Below, piece by piece: positions 45,191 through 58,839 of a stretch of 64,000 nt of DNA (position 1 is its first letter; every line of letters starts with the position of its first letter). The translations under genes were made by a program, and so were the position numbers. This stretch comes from Motacilla alba alba (taxonomy: Eukaryota > Chordata > Aves > Passeriformes > Motacillidae), in the NCBI RefSeq assembly GCF_015832195.1, contig NC_052032.1, forward strand, positions 10,696,589-10,760,588, written 5' to 3'. A model generated the notes under the pieces. It ran no database searches. It was not told where the DNA came from and saw only the letters and a program-made list of their open reading frames with translations.

Positions 45191-46009
45191 ATTTCCTCTC
45201 AAAGCAGCTCCAGGATGAGACACAACGGGTATGTGAATAAACTGTACATTGGTGTTCTCCTCCATCCACACACACTGCAGCCCCAGCTGGGTCCCACACC
45301 ACGGCCAGGCTGGAGCAGAGAGCATCCCTCAGGGACCTGCTCTTTCTTTCCCACCAGACCTCTTGCTTCAGGTCCCCTCTGCAGAGCCACATTTGCAGCT
45401 TTGGTGCTTCCCAATTCCTTGGAGTTCATCCATTTTTTCAAGAGTTTTTATAAGGAATCTCTAACACTCCCCCTATTATTATTTCACTCTACAGATTAGC
45501 TTGTCAAAATTTGAAGATTGAAACTATAAACCAGTTTTTTCTTCTCTGTTGGAGAACAGTTAATTTCTCTAGAATGAATACCCTCTTAATTGCAACCCGC
45601 TGCTCATTAGAAAACAAATTACTGGGAAATTATTTGTCCTTTCTGTTGCTTATGTCTCTGCTTTACAAAACCAGGAACTTCTCACCCAGCTCCCTGCAGC
45701 CTTGGCCCTGCCCAGCACAGGCGCCTCGTGGCACGGGGACACGCCACTGGTGGCCTGTCCTTCCAGCACGGCGCTGGCAGAGGTGACTCTGCGGGGACAT
45801 CTGAGCCAGCCCTGGGACAGGCTGTGGCCATCTGGAGATGATGCTGTGCTCCTGCTCCAGGCAAAGGGGGAGGCCGAGGCGATTCCCAGGGAACTTTGGA
45901 GCTGAGAGGATTTTGAGAGAATCCCAAAGAGCAGCTCCAGCGTGCCCTCCCTGCACTGCCTTCCCCGTGCGCCACAAAGTGCTAATTCCTGCGTTTGTCC
46001 CAATTCTGT
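45191..46009. other. Gene-free mixed sequence
   Basis: Unique sequence, AT-rich at 45420-45670 and GC-rich at 45670-45970. No gene is recognised. Confidence 0.35.
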
Positions 46010-47720
46010 TTTCAGCTGCAGAAACAACCAAGAGCTAATAAATCAACCGAGCTCCATCTACAGCCAGAGCACGTGGTGAAAACGAGGCGCCAGAGCCTGC
46101 GTGTGCTGTGTACCCCCAAGCTCAGAACACCCCGGTACTGCCCCAAAATGTTGACATAAATGGAATCCAAGACAGGTGTGTTAAATGGGTAAGCAGGAGA
46201 TTAAAAAAAGGAAAGAAGAATGAAAGTTCCCTGCAGCCTAATCACATCTCGCAGGGAAATTCCCGCACCAACCCAGCCGTGAAGCCGGCACAAATCGATG
46301 TGGCCCAGGGGATCAACATTTTACATATATATATATAAAATTGTAAACATCTTTTATGTATGCAATGTAATAACTACACTCAGCATCATGGGCTCTAAAA
46401 GCAAATGTTATGGGCAGTTGTATTGCAATAAAGTGGTTAAATGGGAAAGCTTTGAAGGGCTGATAATTTGTACTCTTTTCTTCACAGAACCAACTTATTC
46501 TTGTCCAAGGATGACAAATTCAAACACTCTTCTATAGGAAGAAGTTTTCTATTTATCAGGAATTTTCCCCACCCTCTTTCCATTTCCTGGACTTTTCAAG
46601 TTCAAAAAGAAGTTGGTTACAGCCCTGATAATGAGAATGGGGTGTAGGTGTAGGTCAGGCAACAAAACCCTCCCAGTCTGGGGGCCCAGAGCCTGCAGGG
46701 GCAGAGGGAGGGTCCATCAGTGGGATGTCAGGGACCAGAGTGCCTGGAGTGTCCACCCCAGCTACTGAGCAGCTGCACCTGCAGCCTTCCCCAGCCTGGT
46801 GTGGGGTGCTGCTGCATTTCTCCAGCTGATTCTCACACAGAAAGTAGGTGCTGCTGCTGAAATGGTCCCCAAAACCACCGGGCTTGACTCCGCAAGTCTG
46901 GTAGCTGTAAAATACCATCTGCAAAAATATAAATGAATATTTTAAAAATTTATTAACCAATAAAATTAACAATCAAATATTATTTCTGAGCCGCAAATAA
47001 AGCCCGTGGTGCAGGTTTGCACTGTGCCACGCTAATTATGCACTGTGGGAGAATTCCCCAGGGCCATGTCACTGCTCCTTGCAGACTGAAAATCAAAGCG
47101 AAGCTCTGGGCCTGCTGCACTAAATGGACAGTAAATAACACATTCTCTGCCTTTAATTATTTAACAAGCACAGCAGTAACCCAGGATGATGTAAAATATG
47201 GGCCAAAATCCTGCATGGGAATGCAGCACTGTTGCAGGTGTGTTTGTCGCACTGGACACAAGTTCTCACTTCATTCAAGGAGGCAGCAGCCCTGTCCTGG
47301 CTGTGTGTTCTTACACCAGCAGCTCTGCCCAATCCTCCCCTGACTGGCAGCCTGTACAGAGGGAAGCTACTGCTCAGCACCGGGTGTGCTTCATGTGTAA
47401 AACCTGCAGCTGGGATGCATTGGAAAGAAAAGCTTCCCAATATAACAGACTTTAGAAATGTTTATTAACAGTTTGATAATACTGTGTGTGGAGGCTTCAC
47501 GTTCCTCCAATGACTCCTTAGCTGGGAGCAGAATGATTTCACCCCGTTTGCTTTTAATCCCTTGCATTTATCTTGCCTGAGTGTCTCCACTGGATATTGT
47601 TTACTCTTTGGATTAGTAAACTCAGAATTAATTCCACTGTTTATTGCTGAAAGTGGCAGTAAATTCAGCATCAGGGAGAGCCAGGAATCTGCTTAGCTGT
47701 GCTGCATGACCCTTTCACGG
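46010..47720. other. Gene-free; AT-rich islands
   Basis: AT-rich at 46280-46640 (with an (at)n run at about 46325-46338), 46910-47030 and 47400-47720, with mixed sequence between. Candidate regulatory DNA by composition only. Confidence 0.35.
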
Positions 47721-49139
47721 GCAATAAAAACACCTCCCTGCATGGAGGGACGGAGCAGTTGGAGGCAGACCCCATGTCATTAGGGTATGGCATGTACAGG
47801 AGCCTGTGCTCAGCCCTTCTTTTCATTAGGAATTATAGGTGCTGTAGGAATTTTGGTGTCTCTCAAGGGAAAAGAAAATGAAAGGACAAAGAAAGCCCTG
47901 CCTGCAAGCCAGCCTGTCCTGATGTCCCTGCCTGCCCCGGTGTCCCAGTCTGCAGCAGCGAGGAGCAGGGGCCAAAACCAACCTTCAGCACAACCTGGGG
48001 CTCCTTTTGCTCCGGAATCCTGGTGCTTCAGGCAGGAGGAGGCAGTGAGGGTTAACGCACGGTGCCTGTCTGCTCCCCAGTTCCCTGCCTGGCTGTTTTT
48101 TTCCTGCTATTAAATCAGCGAAGAGGAATGTGGGGCCAGGAGCTGAGCGGGGGTGGTTGGAAAGGTTACCTAAGTGAACCACGCAATTTTTTTCCCTCAA
48201 CTTTGTTCCATCTTAAGGTAAAAGGTTCATGCAGAGGGCTATAAATTCCTGTCACATTTTGTTGTAATCTCTCTATGGTTTTATTACTTAAAATGCTGCA
48301 CTCTCGAGACGGGGAATTTTCCAGGGGTTTGAGGCTGACACGGAGCCACATTTATATTGTGCTGAAGCTCCTCTGGAGTCTCCTTGAGACATGTGGCCGG
48401 CAAGCCCGGCATGAAGGCCTTATCAGTCACTCCACCATGGAGTCAGCCCATGAATTATACGGGGAATGGAGGTGGCTCTGCGAGAGCGGGATTGCGGGCC
48501 GCCGGGTGACAATAAACATGTCCCGGGAATGTGTCCTCCATCACTCAAGTTCAGATAGCAGATCTGGACCTTAACTACAGCTCCCCATCTCTAAATCTCC
48601 CTGTGACCTGAGCGGGAGATGGAGGTGAGTCTCAAGGATATCTGTCTGCAGGGGAGTTTATAAGCAGCCACAGCCAGCGCCGCTCCCAGCACGGCTCCCA
48701 GCACGGCCACACCAGAGCAGCCCAGGGCTCTGGCCACCAGCTGGAGCCGGGGCTCGTGGGACAGAGCACGGGAGCCCTGCAAAACCTTCCCGCGCTGGCG
48801 AAGGCGTGAAGCATCTCCTCATGGCTTTTGCCTCCATGAAAACACGTGGAATGCGGCGGGGGTTGCACAGGTGAGGACCCCCAGGCACGGGGCTCCCTGT
48901 GCTTGGAGGCTGCAGCACCCACACGAGCAGTGCCTGGACACGAGAGGCACAGGGTTCTTCTGCAGCTCAAGGATATCCCAAAGGGAATTCTTCTTCCTCC
49001 TGAGCTCCCTGTGCCGAGCCCGAGGATGAATGCCCTGCAGTGTCCAAGTGCTCATCTCTGCACGAAAGCCAAGCCACAGCATGAGCCATGGTGGCACCCA
49101 GCCCTTGGGCAGTGACAGAGACCGAGTGGCTCCCAAAGA
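47721..49139. other. Gene-free mixed sequence
   Basis: GC-moderate sequence with an AT-rich patch at 48090-48360. Frames of up to 112 codons have no domain. Confidence 0.35.
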
Positions 49140-49570
49140 GGGGAGAAATAAATCAATTAATCCTGTTACTAAATTAAAATAATAAGAAGAAAGAGTCTAA
49201 ATGCAATGTGTTAATGAAGTAATGAAGGAAAGCGGCATGCTCAGTGCCAGAGCTAAATACAGCCATTAAAACCCATAACCTCTGTAAAATTTGTGATAAA
49301 ATTACAATTTAATTTTATAAAGATAATTTATTAGCTAATACCTCATTGCACATGTTAATAGCTTGTGCTTAAATAATAGTAATCTTGATTGCTCTGTGGT
49401 CATTAAACTTTTTTTTACATACTGTTTAACTGACCGTTTTGTATGTGGTTTGAGGAGAAAAAAGTAATTATTGAAGTCTTAAGCACTGAGTTAATTTCTA
49501 ATGAAAGGATAATTTTATTCCAATGATTTTACATTTAATTAACTAAAGCTGCATATAATGTGGGGTTCTA
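49140..49570. promoter_or_regulatory. AT-rich island; candidate conserved element
   Basis: About 430 bp, strongly AT-rich and non-repetitive, with an 8-bp inverted repeat ATAAAATT (49296-49303) and AATTTTAT (49311-49318). No coding signal. Confidence 0.35.
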
Positions 49571-52194
49571 AGGCAGTGCTGATTCATTTGTGCACTGGAC
49601 AAAGGGCAGGGGTGGGTGAGCCCCCAGGTCCTGGCAGGTGCAGAGGATGAGCTGGGAGCAGCTGCAGCGGGAAGGAGGGAATGGAGCAACCCCACAAAGT
49701 GAGGCTGAGAAACTGTACATCTTTTTGTGCTGTGCTGAAATGGAGGCTGGACCTGAACTGGGAAGGGATGTGGTCATGGGTTTGGGCTCTGTGAAGGGGT
49801 TGTCATTGTCACCCTGAGGATTTCTGTGCCGTGGGAATGATGAGACAAGAATGGGAGGAGGTGGGATGGTGAGTGTGATATTGCAGTTTGGAAAAACTGG
49901 AAAGCTGGAAAAAGAGAAAAAATCGATTATGGGAATGAATGAAGAAAGCCAGACAGAAAGTCATGCTTTTGTCAGTCTGAAAATGTCTGGTGTGATATAT
50001 TCACTACCTTTCACTTTTGGTTCAGGTCAGTTTTTACACGTAAAAGTTCTCTTTGATATAAAATGCCAGAAAATTCTCCAAGAGAAGCAGCGAGCTGCAG
50101 ATAGTCACAATCAAATAGTGGCACTGTTCCCATCCCTCCCAGCCTGTTCAGAGCACCTTTGCTGCCAGCCCAGCTGCTGCCACACGTGGGGTGCCGGGCC
50201 CAGGCTCGGGCGCTGTCCCGGCAGCGCGGGCACGGCCCTCCATCGCTCACCCGCCCGTCAGGTAGGTGTTCCCAGGCTGCAGGGGAAACGCTTGTCAGGG
50301 TATTGATAAACAACAGATCTGTGTCAGTGCAGATGCCTTTTTAATGGCGTGTCCTGAGGTGCAGACATTAGGGTTATATCCTCCTGCCTCCCAGCCCCGC
50401 GCGCAGCAATCACTCCTCCTCAAGCAGAGCGAGGGCTGCCACCGACCCTGTTCCGCGCCTTATTAATGCATCTCCCTCTCACCAACGCAGACAAGAAAAG
50501 ACAAATCTGGAGCCCTGCGTGCACAGCAGGACTGTGGGGTGCTTGGGGGGCTGTGCAGTGCAAAGCAAAAGTTCAGACTCTGCTGTCACCAGGGAACAGG
50601 AACCCAACGCCGTGGTTCAACGCAGCCCAGACTGCTCATCACACGCGGGACTGGCCTGGGCTCCTCCGCCCTGCAAGCCTCCCGGTGTTCTCACCTCCTA
50701 AGAGGTTAACAGCCTGGGGTTTGGGGGTTTTGGGAATATCTCTAAAGTCTTCATTAGCAGAATGAAGGACTATCCATGAGAAACATCCAATCTCTCTTAA
50801 AGGGTTGTTTAAGTTGCTGAGCTGGAAGTCCCTGTGACAGCAGGGGAGAGCCCTGTGTGAGCACAGACAACAGCAGCCCCAGGACAGAGCTGTGTTTGAC
50901 TCTCTGGGATGCTCCTCCAATGCAGCTGCTCCTTGGCATCCTCCCCATGCTCGCCCCCTGGAGCAGAGGTACCAATTTTGTTTCCTTCTTCCTGAACAGC
51001 TGCTGCTGTCCCAGTTGCTGCAGCTCCCAAAGGAAGGTGGGGATTTGTGCTGGGCCATGCACAGAAAGGAGCCCCAATGGGGCTCTGAGTCTATTTTGCA
51101 TGTCCTGGTAGCTCAGGTCCCAAGCCTTTTATTCATAGAGAGGCACTCAGGTTTGGAGCACTCGCCCCCTTGTCAAGGAGAAACAAACCCATGCAGCTTA
51201 ACTGACTAACCCCAACTGGACAGCAGGGCTCAGACTTAAAATATTCATGAATTAGCCCACAGTACACATTTCTCAAAAATATATTAGATGTAAGAATATT
51301 AACCCCAGGAATCACAGGGACATCAGGAACCTTGCCACACTGTGCATCTACTCTGCAAAGGACTGTGATTCTTTAAGAAAAATCTCTCTTAGCCACGGTT
51401 TGCAGGATTTAATATTATGCCCATTAGCAGAAGCAAGCACCACCCTTGAAGCACACATGCAAATAGCAGGGGAGAATGGAGGAAGACAATAAAACTGGAA
51501 GCAGCCTTTGGAAGTGCAAATAAATAATTGGATTGCAACGTGGAAGTGTTTTCTGGTTTGATGGGCACCTCCTTTCACTGAAAATAAACCAGGCTGAATG
51601 GCTCAGTGGGTCCTGCACACCTCTGAATGGGCCCAGCTAGCTTGTGCTCTTGGTAACTGTGGGTATCATGGAGGTACATAAAAACATAGTTTATTGTTAA
51701 ATTAAGTGTCCTGTTCTTGAAAACAACCCTTAAATTTAACATTCCAAGGCTGCTGCTGTTTATTTGCACTCTCAGAGCACTCTCAGTGCTGTCCACTCAA
51801 CTACTCGAGAAATACATTGTAATAAAAATAAATGGACAGTTTGGGTTTCTCTAAAATTAAAAGAGGATATACAGCAGCCTTGCACTCCTGCCTTGTACTG
51901 AGGTAACCTGTGATAAAGTCACATTGTGTCAGAGATGGCAAATTATGCCTGCTAATTACTTACCGGAATTTCAGATTTGTCCTTACCATAATTAAAAAGG
52001 TGTCACTTTATTAGAATAGGGCTGGAATGATGGGGCTTGGAGCAGTGGAGGAGATTTCTGGTTAGAGATAATTACCAGTGATGTATTCCTTTCTCTCAGA
52101 GCCGCTTTTGCTGCATTCCCCCCATTACTGTGTAATGGATGTGTGTGTGCCACGGCTGCCGTGGAGCCGCCAGCCCGGCGCGGGGAGCCCCGGC
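49571..52194. other. Gene-free mixed sequence with AT-rich patches
   Basis: Unique sequence; AT-rich at 49880-50060, 51230-51310 and 51640-52080. The segment 51930-52080 (ctgctaattacttaccgg and following) looks like a short conserved-type element. Frames of up to 151 codons are not convincing. Confidence 0.35.
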
Positions 52195-52582
52195 CCAGGG
52201 GGCTTCCACTGCCAGCCTGACCCCTGGTCCATGCCCAGGGGGCTTCCACTGCCAGCCTGACCCCTGGTCCATGCCCAGGGGGCTTCCACTGCCAGCCCGA
52301 CCCCCGGCCCAGGGGGCTTCCACTGCCAGCCTGACCCCTGGCCCCCACCCAAGGGGCTTCCACTGCCAGCCTGACCCCTGGCCCCCACCCAAGGGGCTTC
52401 CACTGCCAGCCTGACCCCTGGTCCATGCCCAGGGGGCTTCCACTGCCAGCCCGACCCCCGGCCCAGGGGGCTTCCACTGCCAGCCCGACCCCTGGTCCAT
52501 GCCCAGGGGGCTTCCACTGCCAGCCTGACCCCTGGCCCCCACCCAAGGGGCTTCCACTGCCAGCCCAACCCCTGGTCCTGGC
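52195..52582. repeat. 34/40-bp minisatellite, 10 copies
   Basis: Units begin at 52195, 52235, 52275, 52309, 52349, 52389, 52429, 52463, 52503 and 52543. Each has ggcttccactgccagcc then a variable end: 40-bp units end ctggtccatgc or ctggcccccac, and two 34-bp units end cccggc. The order 40-40-34-40-40-40-34-40-40 shows a duplicated multi-unit block. Minus-strand frames of up to 303 codons (Gly/Trp-rich) come from it. Confidence 0.96.
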
Positions 52583-54200
52583 CCAACACCATGGTCCCGC
52601 TGGTTTCACTGAGCCCCATTTGGGATCCAGCGACAGAGGGGACGAGCTGGGGTCACTCCTGCTCTGGGCTGCCCTCCCCGCCCATGGGGTCATTCCAGAA
52701 TTTCCCTGGCAAGCTCCCAGGCGCTGCTCTGGGGTGCCAGCTGCTCCCCAAGGGACAGGGCCCTGCACCCTGCAGACCCCAGCTCCATCGCTGGCCAGTG
52801 GGGCCAGGAACCTGCCCCGTGTCAGAGCAGGGGCTGGGCTGCCCCACACCCCTGGGATCCCCCTGCAGCCCCCCGTGCCCGTCCCACGAGGGGCTGGCCC
52901 CACTGCCCAGCTCCATTTATATGCAGTGTAACAGGTTTTGTTGGCAGAAGAGACTTGAACCTGTCGAGGGCAAACTCGAGTCTCTCCCAGGGCCTGGCAA
53001 AAGAAAATAGCAGCGTTTAACCGCGATGAAAGTCACAGCACAAACAGGGACGCAGGGAGAATAATTGCATGGCTGCAGCGCCCGGCTCCATGTTATCATT
53101 ACACATTGGAGTCCTGGTCTGTAAGTACAGGGATGGCGTGAACCCCCGCAGAAGATGAAGGTTATAAAAGAGGCATTACTGGGAAAGGTCAGCAGGCTAT
53201 TCAAACACGGAGCAGTTGCAATCCGCAGATTCAATACCGAAAGCTATTTGCAGGGCTGGAAGAGGCAGGAGGAGTGGGAGAGGCAGACACAGCCCGCTTG
53301 TACAGCCACGGGAAGGCTCCTTGTGCAGCAAACTCAGAGCAGACACAGGCAGGATCAGCCCCTCTCCAGCCCTGCTCGCCCGTGGATCTCACCAGCAGTG
53401 CCCTTTGCCACAGGGGTGCTGGCAGTGCCACTTGTGCCACACCAAACTCCTCAGCCGTGCCTGGAAACAACCAGGTGGAGCACAAAGGGTGAGACAGCTC
53501 TTCTGTCATGATACCACTGAGGTCTGGCTGCAGACTGTCATCAATCTGATTTCTACTCCAACCCATCTGGACAGCTAAAACATCTTTTCCTTTCAGAAGA
53601 GACCTCCCTAGGCTGAGCGCAGCACTGCAGCCACACGCTCCACGTCTGGGGTACCACAACACAACAGATCCTGTGGCTGATGGACAGCCCCATCAGACTC
53701 CACATTTTTATAAAAGATGGTTTGGTTTGCTCTTGAGGCACTGTTGTTATTGCCAAAAGGTTTCGCTCCCCAAGCCTGTGCTGAATATTGTATTACTTTG
53801 CTATGCTCAGAAACTAAAATTACAACAATTTAATTTTGAATATGGTGGCATTATTACCATTTGTATTTGCCATTTCATAAGACTTTTCATTTCAACTGCT
53901 TTGCTTTCCTGTCAAGAGGAAAAACCTTCAATCTATCGGCTTTTACCAGAGAGGGAACTGTGCTGGAGTGTAATGCAGTATTGTATATTTCTTCTCTAAT
54001 GCTCTTTTGAACAAAATCATCTATTTCATCAACAGTATATCAGCGGTGACCAAAGACCATTAAATAATGCATCTCACTCAGGAGCAGTGGAGCAGGGAAA
54101 GGGCTCTGACCTGTTTTAAACCTTATTACTTTCTTGCATTATGCCCCTCACTGCAATCTTTTTGTTTAAGTGATTTCAGCTGAGGCGTTGCTTCCTGCCT
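52583..54200. other. Gene-free mixed sequence
   Basis: GC-rich to 52920, mixed to 53600, AT-rich at 53690-54180. No repeat family or exon is recognised. Confidence 0.35.
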
Positions 54201-56329
54201 TTAAACACACGGTGGACACGTTATTGCTGAGCTGGTTGGACTCAGCCTCAGCAATTCCCATCCTACACCAAAACCAGCCTCTGCATGTGAATCTTCGTTA
54301 GCCTCACCAAATACCCCTGTGTGCATCAGGGGCTGCTGTGAATAACATCCCTCTTTCTTTTGGATCTCGGGGCAGAGGCTGCATTTCATTCGGACCCGTG
54401 GCTTCCCCTCCCAGCAAATGTTTGGTGCTTGCAATTAGCAACCCCAGGGTTGGTAAAGCAGGCAGAGAATTCATCCAGAGTGGAACAGTCTAAGAAGAGA
54501 ACACACAGTTGTAACAACCAGAAGCGGTGTGGGGCCAAAGACTGGGATGGAAGGTTTGAAGAGCGGTGTCCCCATGAGCCCTGTGCTGGCAGTGCCTGTG
54601 CAGAAGCCAGCCATGGCCACCACGGGCAGCACACTGTGTTCCACACTGTCCCCAGGGCAGCCCGTGCTGTGCCCGGGTCGTGGAGGACTGGCCCCAGGGC
54701 TGCCGAGCGTGGCTGTCCCCACGCTGTCCTTGCCAGCTCGGCCGTGGGTGCGCACCAAGCAGTGGCCTCTGCCTGCTGGTCAGCCCAGCCCCGCCTTGGT
54801 GGCACGGGAGGTGGCACTGGGACAGCTGCCCTGGGGCAGGGACAGCCGTGGGGGCACGGGGACCCAGCTGCTCTCTGCCTGGGGGCTCGGCTGGCTGCAG
54901 GGCCAGCACCCCGTGCAGCTTTGCCTCTCCCAGCCCTGGTGAAGCACAGTCCCCCACCAGCCGGTGAGGGGGAAGCCTGAGAGACTTACAATTACATTTT
55001 CTCACTAGTCTAATGAGGTGAGAGACAGACAGAGGAGAGAGTTCCCTGGGCTAATTTTCCAGCCAGCAGCCACTGCGTTCCTCCTCTACTGCAAGAGGCA
55101 GAGGGAGAAATGACTCTTCCAGATTAGAGGCTCTTGCTGAAGGCATTCCAGAGAACCATATTCCTCTAGGACACTACAGCAAAAAAAAAAAAAATGGAGA
55201 TGACAAACCATTTTGCTACATTCAGCTGGAATGAAGTAACCCACAAACAGAACTGTGTGGTGCTGGGGGTGCCCTGATCAGGAGAGAGCACCTGGGGAGA
55301 GCAGGGAGCGAAGCCTGGCCTGAATCATTGCACGGGGCTCTGCTCAAGCAAGAGAGGGAGCAGGTCAGCGCCTGCACAGAGGGAGGAATTAGCTGTGAGA
55401 GGGAAGGAGCATTGCATTTGTCTCCCCTGCTAGTGAACAATTTGTCATCATGGAAATGTTAGCAATGGAATACTCCCTGCCTGGGAGGAGCAGCACTGGG
55501 CTGCAGGGGGGAAGTGCTGGAAGGAGAGGGCTCTGCCTCTCTCCCAGGCATGCTGGGTCCTTCAAACTGGAGAAACTCTGAGAAATCCCTCCTCATACCC
55601 ACAGGGACCATGGAGGGAGTGCTCCTTTCTTGGATCCTGTCCTCTCTGGTCTTTGTACTGGATTCACGTGTGCTCAAATTTGACTCTTTGGAGGTTCTCT
55701 GATAGCTTTGGTTGAAACCATTGCTGTGGTGTGCTCTCCTCACACCCCTGGTCTCAGCACAGCTAACACACTTCCAGCATGCCTGAGTGGACCTGAGACA
55801 CCTGAACTTCCTAATCTTGGTCTAAGTCAGGAGGAGGAGTCAGTAAGATCCCTCCATTATCATCACCACGTGCAATGTGTTCACACACACACGTATGTGC
55901 ATGGGTGAGGAATGTTTCATCAACCAGTCCCTGAACCAGATTGGAATTTCCCCATTTGACTGACAAATCCAGCCAGTCTGACCCATCCCTTGCCATCCTC
56001 TGAAGTGTTTGGAGCTTGTAGCTGTCCTGGAATTTGTTTTAGCCTGAATTACATTTTGGTTAAAAGGGTGTGTGCAGGAGTCACTTTTCTTTTGTTTCCG
56101 AAAGGAGCTCTTTCTGAAAGCACTCTGCTGCTCAGCTCATGCAAACTAGGAAGAGATCTGTCAAATATCAAATACGAATTTTGTTGCTGAAGCTCTTGGA
56201 AAATTGACAGGTAGCATGCAAGCAAACATTAAATCAATAACAGCGAATTTCCCCCGGGAAACTTGTAGTGTTTTCTCATCAAAATCTTTAAATCCTTAAA
56301 GAACCCATGAAAGGTTTACACACTGGCTG
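54201..56329. other. Gene-free mixed sequence; A14 homopolymer
   Basis: GC-rich at 54540-54980, otherwise unique mixed sequence, with 14 consecutive A at 55181-55194. Nothing further is recognised. Confidence 0.35.
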
Positions 56330-56710
56330 TTGGTTAATCTGGTTACCTCTGCATGGCTCGGCGCTGCTGATCAGCACGGCCAGCTAATAGCCAGTGCTGA
56401 TCACCCAGCAGTGTGTGTAATATCAGCGCCCCGGCGCTGATGTATTGCAGCTTTGTTAGTCACTGTGGCTCCTTGGTAAATTCATTTGGAGTCCTCCGGG
56501 GTTTTAAATCTCTCATTTGGCCAACAACGAGGTCTGAAAAGATTGCAGTTCATTTCGACCCACAGTGGATGGAAGGCTCATTTACTGGCTGCAGGCAACT
56601 CAATCAGGCCGGCCGCTGATGAGTGAGTGACTTGTTCAGACCGCTAGTCAATATGTGTCTGCTGTGATAGAATGTCAGCATCTGCTGCCTGCTCCTGTCT
56701 CCCACTGCTC
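56330..56710. promoter_or_regulatory. Palindrome-rich candidate enhancer
   Basis: TGCTGATCAGCA (56365-56376) is a perfect 12-bp palindrome built of two TGCTGA half-sites, the MAF recognition half-element. A third TGCTGA lies at 56395-56400. ATCAGCGCC (56422-56430) and GGCGCTGAT (56433-56441) form a 9-bp inverted repeat with a 2-bp spacer. The sequence to 56710 is complex and non-repetitive with near-neutral GC, a texture typical of strongly conserved elements. MAF binding and conservation are inferences. Confidence 0.45.
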
Positions 56711-58839
56711 TGGCTTTTTTCATTTGGGCTGATCAATGTTATTAAAAACACCTAGGAGTTCCTTAACTGCTCTGCCACTTGAGGCTTTTCCTTCTTCCCT
56801 TTTTTTAAACACAACTTTGTATTATCTGCAAACACGTGCAGATGATGCACAGATCAATTTTTTACATGAGTGTGTGGAACGGGGTGTGTGTGTACACTCG
56901 GGCACATAACTTGTGCACTGGAGCTGGCTCTGCAGCTTCATCACTCTGCTTTGGGATTTTTGTGTGTGTTGCCCTGAAGTAGCTCAGACTTAGAGCCTTA
57001 TGCAAACATCTGCTAATTATTATTTGTAAATGAACTTCAAATATAAGCATGGAAAAAATAATGCACCTTCTCTAAAACTGAAGTGAGAATGCCCAAGTGG
57101 AATCAGTGACACCCTGTGGACACCCAAACATTCAAAATCAGACTGCTGCTCCAAATAAAATATCTCTATTACCTGAGATAGAACTCAGGTAAATAAGCAG
57201 AGGGTTAAAACCATGACAGGTCTGGAACATGCACACCATTTGCCTGTCCAGCAAACCATTTCCTGGGGACTAATGGCACTCCATGGCACAGGTGGGCCAG
57301 CCAGCAATTACATGAAAAAAGGGAAACAGATACACTGCTAAGCTCCTGCAGGGACTGCACTGTCCCAAGGTGATGGAAGAAGGGGGATGCTGTGTCTTCT
57401 GGGCAGACCCCAGGCTCCACCTCACCCAGAAGAGAGGAAGAAGGGAGAGCCCACATCACACAGAGGAAAGGCAAGGTGATCTGCTGTGACCTGAGGACAG
57501 GCTTCAAAATCCACCCATGCTTCCATCCCTACCCCCTTCCTCTGCAATATGGCATCCAAAATAGATACCAAGAAATGACCTGCCAGGAAAAAAATGGAAG
57601 CCTATAATTATGTTATTGAAAACCTGTTCCACACTGTATTATTTAAGGTTATTTTATTATGATGTTGAGATGAGTTTCTTAAAGAAGAAACTCTGGGTTT
57701 ATTGCACTCCTCACAGAGAGGAGCCCTGGGTGATTTGATAGCCTATTTGAACAAGAGGGATGCTTTACGAGCCCCTATAAAAACTGATGACCCCACTCAC
57801 ATTTGTATTTAATGAAATAAGGAGGAGCTTTCGTTATGTTTTCAATAACCTTCACTGCTCTTTCAAACCTGCTTCAAATAAAAGCTGGAATCTGCATGTT
57901 TCTGTGCCGAACCCCAGCAAGGAGGGCTCTGGAGGTTCAGCCTGGCTGGTGAGCTGTCCCTGTGTCCCTGTGTCCCTGTGGTGCCACTGCCAGGGCTGTG
58001 TCCTGCCGAGGGGATGGTGGCATGGGTGAGAAGTGCTGTCCCAGTGGATGGGGTGGCCAGGAGGAAGGTTGGGCTGAGAAGGGGCTCCAGAACTCATCTG
58101 CCTCAGCCTCCCAGGCACCAGCACACTTCTTATTTCTAAGTGTCTTCCCACACACCAAATCAGGCTTTTTCATTACACAATTTTGGTCTGTCATAAAACA
58201 TTAAATCTTTCTGAAAAGTTCCAGTGCTTGGATCCTCCTCATTACATTAAATAATTGCTGCTGCCTCTGGAAGGATCAGAGGCTGCACCCGCAGCTGGTG
58301 GCACTGCCTGTGCCCGCCTCTCCTGGTAGGAGATGAGCCCAGCTGTCCCACTGGGGACCAGCCCCTGGCTGCAGGGGTCAGGGCGGGTCCTTGGGAGGGT
58401 CTTGGGTGGATATCTCTTCCCCATCTGGCAGCCTTCTGCAGATTGAGCTGGCGATGATCATTTCCAGGCTGGGTGCCCTCGGGGTCGGCGGTGCCCAGGC
58501 TGCCCGCGCAGGGGCACACGGCAGGGGCCCAGCACAGCAGCTCCCTGGGCTCTGCTCTGCTCAAAGGGAGGCCTGGAAGCTGTAATCGATGGGCTCCAGA
58601 CTCGGGCTGCTCCCTGCAGGGCTGGTTTAGGATGAATGAAGGAAGGGCAGAGCTGTGGTGGCACGGGAGCTGGCACTGTGACCGCTGTCCTGCGTGGCCA
58701 CCGTGGCTGGTGTCCCCCGGCTGCGGGAGCCACTTGGCCCCAGGGCTGTGAGATGAGCAGGGGGAACCTGGCAGGGTTTATTAGAGCACATCCAACCCTC
58801 CACGTGGCATTTGCATTCACAGTTTGATGTGGATGCCAC
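56711..58839. other. Gene-free mixed sequence
   Basis: Unique sequence with a tg-rich patch near 56870-56890, AT-rich sequence at 57600-57900, and a small octamer repeat (tgtccctg x3) at about 57954-57978. No gene. Confidence 0.35.

Noticed and set aside
51992..52931. 303-codon Gly/Trp-rich frame
   Set aside because: Produced by the 34/40-bp array in antisense. The flanks show no homologous domain.
56740..56850. Third LINE relic (tattatctgcaaacacgtgc)
   Set aside because: A single short similarity to an L3 landmark without neighbours in the expected order.
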